From Cylicocyclus nassatus (lineage: Eukaryota > Nematoda > Chromadorea > Rhabditida > Strongylidae), in NCBI GenBank assembly GCA_958299035.1, contig CATQJL010000305.1, positions 76,042,792 through 76,106,791 of the forward strand: 64,000 bases of DNA. The letters are read 5' to 3'. Each line of letters begins with the position of its first letter. The first letter of the stretch is position 1. The notes beneath the pieces were generated by a model that was not told the origin of the DNA, ran no database searches, and was given only the letters and a program-made list of their open reading frames with translations. A program made the translations under genes and the position numbers. Of the stretch, positions 23,020-32,503 are shown piece after piece.

Positions 23020-24529
23020 CTTAGTGAGAATAACAAAACCACCAGTAAATGGAAGGTGGATAAGCGAAAACTGCCTAAAGCATATGCAAAAGTGATGGTC
23101 GCTTTTGCATTTGCTATGGAGGTGGGTAAGTCAATGCCAGTCTGTTGAAAACTTCTTTCACTTTGAGGGACTAAAACTTGACTCCAAGAATGAACAAGAG
23201 GTTCTGTTGATTGGACTAGGCGGAGGAGTGGTACAGAATTTTCTCTCCACTCTCGAAAAGGCTAAGGTGAGCTAATTCAGTTTCAATAGTTAACAATGAA
23301 GAATCACAAGTGTTGTAAGGCAGCAGCTGGGTCTGCTGAAATAGGGCACTGCGGAAACGTAAAGGAAGTAGAGCAAGAAATTGATAACATTGATCAGCAA
23401 CAACGGATACCAAACAATAAATACAACGGTCGAGATATCCTATCTGTAGGCCCCCGATCCAAAGTACATGAAAGATTAAAAAAATTCCGATAATCATTGA
23501 CCTCGTGTTTTTCGTCTATTGTCCTTGACGGTGTGTTCATATATTCAGCGTGTTACTCAAATTTTGCCATTCCATACGTATTGACTTCGCTAAATAGGGT
23601 CCTACTGAACGTCTTTGGAGGGATGCCGAATTTGACTGTCATGTGGATAGCCTCTTTTCAACCCTGTCGAACTTTATCTGACAGCAGCACGATTTTGTGC
23701 TTGTTGAAAAGAAATTCTTGACGTAGGTTAACATGAAAAAGAAAGAAGATGGTGTGTGAATCGCAAAAAACTATACCATGCTCCAACCTGCACCTCATGC
23801 TTTATGAAGTGAAACAATCCTATATTGTCCGACGTACGATTCCATGTTCAACGCTCATAATCAATCACATCAAAGTTCTTTTAATGTTTGGAGATATGAA
23901 CCTTACAAATGCAGTTGAAAATGACAACCATTGAACTCGATCCTATGGTTCGAGATGTAGCTAAGAAATGGTTTGGACTCGAAGAAAACGACATGCATCA
24001 AGTAATTGTCGCTAATGGAGCACAGTTTGTCAAAAGAGAAGCCGAAAAAGGTACGGCAGATTGTCAACAAGATCTCGCTTACAGAGTCGTTTTCAGGCAA
24101 GAAGTACAGAGCTATTTTACTCGACGCTTGCAATTCTACCTGCCCAGTTGAGGTATTTCTGCAGGACGAGGTGGTAAAAAACATCGCACGCACGCTCAAT
24201 GAGGATGGTTAGCTTGAGAAATTTTTGTCTCTCATTCAAAATGCTTTTCCAGGTGTTCTCGCCATTAACGTTCTCACTGAACCTGTCAAAAATACCGCAA
24301 AGATAAACGACATCCTAAACTTATACAAGAAATACTTTGCTTCTTGTTTCTATCACTATCTCGATTCGCAACAAGTAAGCACGGGTCATTCCTTTTCAGT
24401 GCAGCAATATATGTCTCACAGGTTTTACTTTGTTCCCATCGCCCTGGCTGGACTCTTAATGAGCAGAAAGAGGTTTTTAGAAGGAACTTGAGAGAGATTG
24501 ACAAAAAGTTTGATTTTCGTCTTACTTAA
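23020..24529 (+). CDS. METTL13-like / spermidine-synthase-fold methyltransferase, C-terminal part
   Basis: Exons ending or lying at about 23020-23121, 23168-23266, 23915-24050, 24097-24207, 24253-24374 and 24422-24529 join in phase and form a Rossmann-type methyltransferase domain. The S-adenosylmethionine-binding motif I is VLLIGLGGGVV. It is followed by the acidic end of strand 2 (TTIELDPMVRDVAKKWFGL), motif AILLDACN, and the strand DGVLAINVL. The protein ends in KKFDFRLT. The order and spacing match the C-terminal domain of METTL13/eEF1A N-methyltransferases and spermidine synthases; without a clear polyamine site I favour the METTL13-like reading. The first exon reads KVDKRKLPKAYAKVMVAFAF. 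Exons further 5' were not found, so the gene may start upstream or be truncated by the foldback element ending at 22850. An AATAAA signal is at 24718-24723. The 648-bp third intron has no recognised content. Confidence 0.85.
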
Positions 24530-24729
24530 ACAAGCGCCCTTTTTCCAAATCACTGCCATCTTCCTCGTGATTCGAGCAAACCACCGTGCACAATCTCTGT
24601 TACGTAGAAAAAGCGACGTAATGTACAGCTCGAAAAACAATCCTATGTATGAAGTTCAATGTCTGTATTTGTGTCTGCATGTAGTATGTCTGTGTGCATG
24701 TTGTTTATATGTATGTAAATAAAAGAATC

Positions 24730-26449
24730 AAGTGAATCGATCGACCCTTGTGCGCATATACTTCAGAGCTCATAGGCTATTCTTTGTTATAGAACGACGC
24801 CGATTTACTGGTTTTCAAAAGATTTTGAGCTGTAGAATGGGAGTTGGTAGTTTGCGCGAGCGTGCTGGTTACAAAGATACTATTGTCGAAATCATAAATC
24901 TCCCTTATCAATGGTAACCAAAAAATCGACATCGATTTCTGCAAATATTGAGCCAGGGAGATGAGAGTTGTTGCAGGTGAGCTTGTTGAACAAACACATA
25001 TTCTTTAGAATTAACAACAACTTCTTATCGATTTTATTTATTTTCCGGGGACATTGAGCTGGAGCGTTAGGAGTTGTTACAAGGAGTAAGTGAGCTTGCT
25101 GAGTACGACACAGTGTGGGGAGGCATTGCATGCCATGCATCAAAAATAGAAAGAGATTGGCACAGTTTTCATGACAAAAAGGCAAAAGAATAATGCAAGT
25201 TGAACATCTGCATTATTCTTTTCATCAAAATTCTCTCACCCATCAGCTGATGCGACAAGCACGATAAGGCGCGGTTGGACTAGAAAGATAAGTTCTGATT
25301 CCAAAGAGTGCATAGAATTACAGTGCTCCTCTAAAAAAACGGAAAAACTTCATATCCAGCTGCAATCAGCTGTTTATCGACTCCGTATATCCGCAACCCA
25401 CCGAAATTGTGCAGTTTTGGTGGAGGACTATATGTCGCTTTGAAAGAGTCCCGCGCGGATTGCCTGCAGGAACGCATGTTCGCGCATGTACAAGGGTGCG
25501 CATTTGTCGCAGATGATCCTGGAGATCACCCTTTTTCGGCGACATATAGTCCCCTACCCGTGCAGTTCTAAGCACTTGTCGTCCGTGGCATTACGTCAGC
25601 GCACATGTTCTCTAAATTGACCACGAGCAACTTCCGGGATTTTTGCCTGATTCTTCACTTTGAACACTATTTTCGCGGTTCAACTTGCGACAACTTTAAC
25701 GTACGGGCTGCTCGGTAAGACCGCGGTACTTGACCGGACGGTCTTCTTACAGTTGAACCTGCCTTTTGAAGCATGGAAGAGTGGGCGTTTGCAAGTTCAA
25801 CGTACGATGTTCTTCTGATGGATTCAATTCAGTTTAGAACTGAGGATTTACTGCAGGCCACAGTGACATTTGCGGACTTCACACAGGTGACACTCGGGTG
25901 TGATGTCGTTCCATGTTCTGCTCATTTCATACAGCTGAATCTTAATAGACGTCAAATCAGCTGTTGTGATCTTGACCCGCTCTCAATTGTTCAGTGCATC
26001 CATGCACATTTTTTCGGGCATTTTTCCATGCACTCGCGTATGTCGGGTTAACTCGAGAGCGTTCCAGTAATCCCCGAAGTCGTTGTGTTGATGAAACAAA
26101 CAATTCTTATAGATGCAGCCGCTCGGTACTTGAACGGAAACGAGTAATTAGAGTAGAGAACTAAAACGGTAGAGAACAATGGGGGCCCCACTCTCTCGGA
26201 CAGCTGGTACGAGGCTATGATGTGTAAGGGTGCATTGTTTGTTGCGACTGTCCGGGACATCTTTTCCAGTGAAATTTTCTACGCAAATGAAGCGCCATCA
26301 TGCACAGCAAAGGAGGCAGAGAAATGAGGGGAAGAAGATCGGCTCTCCAGTGCCCATCGCGTCTCGGTAGCGGCGGACTCCTTTGAAGGCGCAGCTCCCG
26401 TCAGACATGTTTGAGATCTTCCCATTATGGAACACTGAGAGCAATGGCT
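24730..26449. other. Intergenic with a small MITE
   Basis: No gene is supported. At about 25409-25566 an inverted pair (GAGGACTATATGTCGC against GCGACATATAGTCCCC) bounds a 155-bp element. The frame at 25773-26051 + has no domain. Confidence 0.4.
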
Positions 26450-26545
26450 TTGACAATATTACTTCTTCCGCCACCCTGTCTTACAGTAGTCAGGCGTCAG
26501 CTCAATTGGGTGTTACGGACGTCACACATTTGACGCCTAAGCCGG
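26450..26545. repeat. Left member of an inverted repeat pair
   Basis: The block from GACAATATTACTTCTTC through CTCAATTGGGTGTTACGGAC to GTCACACATTTGACGCCTA matches the complement of 29455-29560. The two copies bracket 2.9 kb that includes the Penelope-like fragment and a mariner element, so they could be the ends of one larger composite element or two separate MITE remnants. Confidence 0.7.
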
Positions 26546-26671
26546 CGCATTTTTGTCTGTACGATCAACGCTCGATGATGGATAGATAGATTGTTCGACT
26601 CTCTATGAACCTCGGCATGGCGTAGATATTGTAGTTGTTTATATAAGCCGCACTCGAGATTGGTAACAATA

Positions 26672-27351
26672 CAGGGTGTCCCAAAAGTATGAATCGAACG
26701 TTTGATCGTTAATATCTCTCTTCCCAAGAAGTCTTTTGCCTTGCTTCAAGTACCATTTTGTAGAGCTAGCTTCAACTTAGATTTGCATTATAGAACGAAT
26801 CACTCATTCCTCTTCATTACTGTAGGATTACGGTAGAAACTTCAAAGAGGGTTTTAAGCAATGAAAGGCCATATTTTGCCTTAGAAAGGAAATAAAACAG
26901 CCTGAAAGTTTTCACACTAGGCTAATTAGAGTTGCTGATTATAACTGTAAAGTTCCCAACTTATTATGATGCTTCATTGAGGAGTCATGCCAGGTAAGAG
27001 GTAGCGGCCATTTTTTCAATGTTCCTAAAAAGTGCGATTACACCGTTTAGAAAGCTTTGTAATCTTGTGAATAGTTGAGTATTGAACTCAGCATCCATAA
27101 AAACCCTATTACACAAGTTTTTACAATTTTTTGAAGAATTTTGGAACTGCAGCTTTTTCCACATTGACACCATATGTTTCAAGTTTCTACCGTAATCCTA
27201 CAGTAATGAAGAGAGATGGGTGATTCGTTTTTTAATGCAAATCTAAGTTGAAGCCAGCTCTACAAAATGGTACTTGAAGCAAGGCAAAAGACTTCTTGCG
27301 AAGAGAGATATTAACGATCAAACGTTCGTTACATACTTTTGGGACACCCTG
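26672..27351. mobile_element. Non-autonomous mariner-like element with ~170-bp inverted ends
   Basis: The element starts CAGGGTGTCCCAAAAGTATG, ends CATACTTTTGGGACACCCTG and has TA on each side. The inverted ends extend about 170 bp (up to GTAGGATTACGGTAGAAAC and its complement near 27180). The 330-bp core has no transposase. Confidence 0.85.
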
Positions 27352-27356
27352 TATTT

Positions 27357-27405
27357 ATTGGGTGGCTGACGTTTCGGCAGATCGCCTTCTTCAGAGCCTG
27401 GAATG
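27357..27405 (-). ncRNA. Hammerhead-ribozyme-like motif of a Penelope-like element
   Basis: Read on the minus strand, the sequence contains CTGAAGAAGGCGATCTGCCG followed by AAACGTC. This matches the layout CUGAnGA - stem II - GAAA - stem III of the small hammerhead ribozymes found in Penelope-like element terminal repeats, with A where the consensus has U in CUGAUGA. It lies 3' of the GIY-YIG frame on the same strand, where such a repeat is expected. The changed core base may make it inactive. Confidence 0.45.
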
Positions 27406-27600
27406 GACAAAACGATCTGCAAACTATCCGATCAAACGTCTCTGCCAGCTCCACAAGCAAAGTTCTAAGACTCTGCCTGTTCACTGACTAGACTGCCAAA
27501 CCAACGCTTACCTTTTTGAAAATGCCGATAGCATACAAGTGCCTGAGCGAGCGCTAATAAACGACCATGTATGTCACGCTATTTATATGCCTACAGTGAC

Positions 27601-28050
27601 TCAAAGATGACCCAGGTAAGGTGCGAGTTCACGAGTGATAGAGAGGCACTCCTCCTTGCGATACGTTTGTGGACTTTTTGCGTGAATCCAAAAGGCTTCC
27701 AAACATTTGCTGGCTGATGTTTGGGATTCATGCGCTAAGATCTTCACTGAAACTTCAAAGTTTTCTCCAGCGTGCTTCACCAGTCTGTGAGTGCCTAGAG
27801 GTGTGGTCGTGCGTGATCTATCCCTGCCGTCTAAGTGCTCTCTAATGCGGACGCATAGAGGGCGCGCCGTTTCACCGATGTACATGTCGCCGCAGCCCGC
27901 GCAGGTGATAAGGTAGATGACCCCTGACGTCATGCAATCCCCGCCCCTGCCCGCAGGGCAGATAATGCAATTAGGCGTTGTGCAGGTGCGATCGTAGATG
28001 CGATTGCGGACCAAAATACCTTTTAGGTTATTTGGGGGTATCTCCACCAT
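27601..28050 (-). CDS. GIY-YIG endonuclease domain of a Penelope-like retroelement
   Basis: This 149-residue frame is the C-terminal part of a Penelope-like element polyprotein, whose endonuclease nicks target DNA for reverse transcription. Visible are the linker LVRNRIYDRTCTTPNCIIC with paired cysteines, the GIY-YIG-type core GVIYLITCAGCGDMYIGET, the following conserved arginine region ARPLCVRIREHLDGRDRS, a histidine region (LGTHRLVKHAGENF), and the family's C-terminal glutamate CLEAFWIHAKS. No reverse transcriptase is found upstream on this strand, so the copy is 5'-truncated. The frame itself is intact, which suggests recent insertion or possible domestication. A hammerhead-like motif lies downstream. 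Confidence 0.85.
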   Translation of the reverse strand: MVEIPPNNLKGILVRNRIYDRTCTTPNCIICPAGRGGDCMTSGVIYLITCAGCGDMYIGETARPLCVRIREHLDGRDRSRTTTPLGTHRLVKHAGENFEVSVKILAHESQTSASKCLEAFWIHAKSPQTYRKEECLSITRELAPYLGHL

Positions 28051-29449
28051 CGCAACAGAGTTTGATGAGTGAGATGGATAGATAGATTGATATGAAATGT
28101 CTGTTCGATAGCATTTTCAATTAGCAAGGTTCAATTAACTCGATTTGAGTTTTGATTGAGAGTTCAACAAAGTCCACGTTTTCAGCTTCTGAAGTCTCAC
28201 CTGAAATGTACGTGACTGTTCACTTTTTTCGCGTAGGAGGCGGTTATCTGTACATGACAGTCTTCAAGTTGCTTTTTACTTCCTTTCGAGCCCGAAAGTC
28301 TACCATACTCCCGTCTAAAGGTCTATTGAGTCCTCAGTCACATGACAAAAAGACTGCCCGTATTTCTCACAACGTTTACCTTCACGATTTGCTTAGAAGC
28401 ACAGGTACAGTAAGTAGTGCTTGTCTGTAAGGGGTATCAAACTAAGATTTCGCTCACTTTGAGACAGAAAACCGTTCGTTTTCATGGAAAATCCTCAAGT
28501 CCTCCAGAAACACTTTGTTTTTTTTTCATGGAAACAACAAATCAAGGAAAATGTAGGAAAAATATACAAAAAGAATGCTCCTTGAGGCAGCCATGAAGGA
28601 CCAAAGACAAGTTCCAAACATGTAAGGCTGCGAAAAGATAAAGGAAAAAAAACGAGGTTCAGGTGTCCCCTTTCACAAGTTCTCATTGGTTCTGAACGAT
28701 TGCTCTTGAATGGATAGGTTGCTGTGTTCTCACTTACCAACTGACAGTCACGTTCCCAAGTCCTTTCGATTAAACTCCCCTTCAGAAAAAAAAGAACAAG
28801 GAGGTAACGACACTAAGTGAGCTTTCAAATTTAAGCTCCTTCAATCAATTTTTATATTATAATATGCTTGTAGATTGATCTGTATGTAATCTCTGCACCT
28901 TTCAAGCGACTTTCTTCGAAGGTGGAGTTCGTGCCTGGAAGTAAAACACAAACACGAGTTCGTAGAGACTTGACAGGCTATCAGGACTTTTGAATGCTGC
29001 GGAGATGTCAAGTAGAGCGGAGCGAACTTTTGCAAACAGCACTGATTTGTGTAGAAGCTTAGCCTTAAACCACGACGACCCCGGCTGAGCTACAGCTAAT
29101 GCATGTCAAGCCATTAGAAAAGAATACACGTTCGTCACATAAAAAATGACAAGTCCGGGTTATAACGTTTTCAAGTGACTGCCAAGAATTTGATTGTATC
29201 ATGTGTAAATCGTTATGCAAATGATCGTGAACAGCAAGTCCTTTTAAAATGTAAGCATTGTGCATTTCAAGCAGTTCGTAACTTTTAGAATCAGAAGTGC
29301 TGTGAGGTACATAGGCGTCAGCACTCGTTCTCATAAGACGAACTTGCAAACTTTGTACTAAGTTAGTACTAACAAGCATCCAAATTCAAAGCGCCACCAC
29401 TTCGATCATTCAACTGTTCTAACAAAATATTTTCGCGCGGTGAAGCCAC
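28051..29449. other. Intergenic, no supported gene
   Basis: Only short frames without domains are present. Part may be 5' remnant of the Penelope-like element, but no reverse transcriptase motif (such as YxDD) was found in any frame. Confidence 0.35.
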
Positions 29450-29560
29450 CCGATAAAGTAGGCGTCAAATGTGTGACGTCCGTAACACCCAATTGAGCTG
29501 ACGCCTGTATTACTGTAAGACAGGATGGCTGAAGAAGTAATATTGTATGGCTTTGTCAAC
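29450..29560. repeat. Right member of the inverted repeat pair
   Basis: This is the inverted partner of 26450-26545, containing TAGGCGTCAAATGTGTGACG and GTCCGTAACACCCAATTGAG. It differs by a few substitutions and a short insertion. Confidence 0.7.
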
Positions 29561-29748
29561 CGCCCAAACATTGTACATTTTTTGCTCAGTGCGCCAATGA
29601 ATAGGTATACTTCGGACATTGAATGCAGTTTTGAAGGTATGTTGAACGGGAGATCCCGTACACCCTGAATTCAACGTGAATTACAAATAACACCACGTAA
29701 TAAGCCCGATCCACAACATAGCGAATGGACGCTTCAGGCAAACCAAGG

Positions 29749-29892
29749 GCGGTATTCATTAGTCTCCCGTTTTGAAAGCGGGCGATTCAATAGAAAATGA
29801 TCGCCCGGCCGGGTTGGGCGCCAGACCCGGGATGTATGGTTTCTATTGAAAACGATCGCCGGCCTTCAAAACGGGAGATTGATGCATACCGC
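29749..29892. mobile_element. GC-rich hairpin MITE
   Basis: The ends GCGGTATTCATTAGTCTCCC and GGGAGATTGATGCATACCGC continue inward as an inverted repeat including CCGTTTTGAA and ATCGCC. The 144-bp element could fold into a single hairpin with a GGGTTGGGCGCC loop region. Confidence 0.75.
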
Positions 29893-30004
29893 ACCAGGCT
29901 ACCCGACATTCGATAGACTTGACATGTAGTGAAACAAAGAACTTGGACAAATCCTTTACAAGTTTATTCTTTGTCAGTATGATGTCAATATCTCTGAGCC
30001 CGAT

Positions 30005-30528
30005 TTAAGCATCTTGATCTCCCTGATTTTGATTGCTGTTATCTGTTCCCGCACCCGCACGACGGCGCCTTCTTCCTGTTCTTCTTGAGCGTCTCGACCT
30101 ATGCGGAACTTATCAGTCTGTCACGACGTACGCTTCTTATACTGAGTACCTCCTGGATCTACGAGATCTGCGACTTCCTCTTCTTCGTCTTCGCGATCGG
30201 CTTCTTCTTCTAGAGTAAGATCTTGATCTTCTAGATCTTGAACGACGACGAGATCTTGAGCGACGCGATCGACGACGTCTCCTGGATCGAGAGCGCGACA
30301 TGCTCGGTGATGACGAGCTGCGCCTCAAACGTCGGGATCGTCTGCGTGATCCTGAACATCGTTACTTTTTCTCTACATGACAAGCTTCACGGCTTGTCAC
30401 TCACGGGAGAGGGATCTCCTTGAGCTTCTTCTTCTCGATCTGGATCGTCGAGGTTTCAGAGACATGCTTCGGCTGCGACTTCTTCGTCTTCTACTCCTGC
30501 TTCTACCTCTTCGCCACGAACAAGGCAT
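30005..30528 (-). CDS. Arg/Ser-rich basic protein, paralogue of 5251-5879
   Basis: Three minus-strand exons (30528-30405, 30351-30150, 30098-30005), with introns of 53 and 51 bp, encode 139 residues. Intron phases and positions equal those of the gene at 5251: intron 1 after the first base of an Arg codon, intron 2 inside AG|G. The protein starts MPCSWRRGRSRSRRRRSRSR, has an RS/RSRR core, and ends in an uncharged-to-acidic tail (GTDNSNQNQGDQDA). It lacks the acidic N-terminal patch of its paralogue. There is no RRM. A sperm-type chromatin protein is the favoured inference from composition and promoter. Confidence 0.85.
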
Positions 30529-30567
30529 GGTTAGTAAGTAAATGAATCTAACTTCCAATCTGTTCTG

Positions 30568-30575
30568 CTTTTATA
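30568..30575 (-). promoter_or_regulatory. TATA box of the second Arg/Ser-rich gene
   Basis: On the minus strand TATAAAAG lies about 40 bp before the ATG, preceded by AAGATAAG (a GATA site) and followed by TCATTTACTTACTAACC directly before the ATG. This is nearly the same start region as the 5251 gene. Confidence 0.7.
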
Positions 30576-30766
30576 GGCTTGTTCATCTTATCTTTGCATA
30601 AACATCACCACTGAATTGTCACTCATTCCGGAGATAGCTTGCAAGCGGTCAATCGCTTGATCAAAATATCAAATCCTTTGGCGAATATAGCAGACTATCT
30701 AACTAAAGTCTACAAACCTTTGAAGAACGTATCACGCAAATATCTAAGAATGTACAAGTATCGTGA

Positions 30767-31012
30767 ACCATTTGTAACTAAATATGTGACCCTGCACACT
30801 ACGCGCAGCAAATGACGACACCCTTACTAGTAACTCTTCGGTGAAACACTTTCTAGCGTAGAAATGTAGAAATTTGTAACCATTAACTGGTACATATCCA
30901 ATAGAGCCTAAAGGGAAATGAAAACAATGAGAAACCACTGGGAATGAGCAGCTTTTGATTTTACAAGTCGACAAATATGATGTGCATTACGCATATTGAG
31001 TTACAAATGACT
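30767..31012. mobile_element. MITE family A copy
   Basis: It runs from CCATTTGTAACTAAATATG to CATATTGAGTTACAAATGACT, with internal GACACCCTTACTAGTAACTC and GATGTGCATTACGCATATTG. It lies just upstream of the second Arg/Ser-rich gene's promoter. Confidence 0.8.
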
Positions 31013-32503
31013 TGACATTGTATTGGCAAGAATTAAGCGAACACGATAATGCCTTCTTATATTCTCTAAAAACGAAGAAGTGATTAGAAGTTGAGTGAAG
31101 AAGTGATTGAGGAAGCCCCTTGAAGCATCCGCTACGTAATCGCAAACATTCGCGAAGTTGTTGATGATTGTTGCGTTCTGCGTTTGTTGATAGAACAGCT
31201 AGTCGAGGAGCTGAGCACTTCGTGTCGCTTCCGCCGCCGTTCAACCTTTGCCAAGCAAAAATGTGCCAAGATTTGATATCCTATCAAATTTGACTAATTG
31301 GCTTTTTTTCAGCGTCAAGTAGTAATTTCCTCTTGCGATCTACGAATTTTTTCCTCTGGGTGCTAGTATCAAGCAAATTGGTAGCTTTCCACACCATACA
31401 AATCACCTTTTTTGCACAATGAGAAATCTGTACGATCTCCAGTCAAAAACAATCATTGAGTATTTACTGTGCGGTATCATCTTATTTTCTTCAATTTTTG
31501 TAGTGATGTAAGATTCTGGTTAAAATCTAAAAGTGCAAATTTTCGTCCTAAAAGTGGGAAGAATTACAGCAGAAAGATTTTCCCTGTTTTTTTAAAATCT
31601 ATCTGTACCGCAAAATAATTGGAGCTTTTTGAAAATAAACACCTTATTAATAACCTCTGGAAATATTCCCTCATATTCAAGTGCTCGGGAAGCACTGCAT
31701 TCGAAGAATGTTTTCGAGAATCTTTTCGGGAAGTTCCTAATTGTATTCCTGTCGACGTCATTTTTCTCGAGAAGTTCCTATTTTTCACCTTCATTCACCT
31801 CAGTACTAATGCAAGCTCTCGGGAAGTTTGGCAAATCAGCTTGCCCTCGGGAAGTTCCGGTGAATTATCTGAGTTTCTATATTCTTCCCGTTGTTCCCCT
31901 TCTACACTTGCCTAAGCGATTGCATCTTTTTTGAATTTGAACCGGCAAGCCGATGTAGGACGCTTTCCTCTATTTCTTATCTTTTGCTAATGTCTTTATA
32001 TTGATTCATAACCTGATAGAAACTCGCTGCCCAACGCTCTATTCCACAGAACTTTCAAAAGTAGTGCAATCACACAGAGTGACTGCTGAGCTGAGGACAA
32101 CTGTAAAATTATTGGTGACGTTCAAGCGTCTTGAGCACTGAAAGTCCAAAATTGAAAGTAAAGAGGGCAATGAAATGAAAACTTTCAACTCGAAAACACT
32201 CCTGTTTCTTCTTTTGATGGAAAAACATTAGGTCAAGTTTTTCTACACAAATTCAAATAGTCAACATTTGAATTGCTTCTTGTAACACTCGCATGACAAA
32301 TTCTAGAAACTCTTGGCTCTCAACACTTTTCTCTCCTACTAACTCAGTGACCAAGAACAATGATCATACACCACGAGGTGGTTGGGGTGGGCTAAGCAAA
32401 TATTTTAGAGTGGGTTCCCGATTCGTTGTCGGGAAGTTGGAGTTTCTCTACGATTTCTGATCAAGCGCGCAAGCCGACTGTCATTGTTCCAGTGTGAGCA
32501 ACC
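31013..32503. other. Intergenic with a GGGAAGTTCC-rich repeat
   Basis: At about 31680-31900 the sequence repeats CTCGGGAAGTTCC-like motifs. The block around CCTCAGTACTAATGCAAGCT matches, inverted, 61880-61950. No gene is supported. The two overlapping frames at 31619-31934 arise from the repeat. Confidence 0.45.

Noticed and set aside
23216..23497. Open frames in the long methyltransferase intron
   Set aside because: The flanking exons (VLLIGLGGG... and MTTIELDP...) join directly as in the family. The frames lack homology and splice sites.
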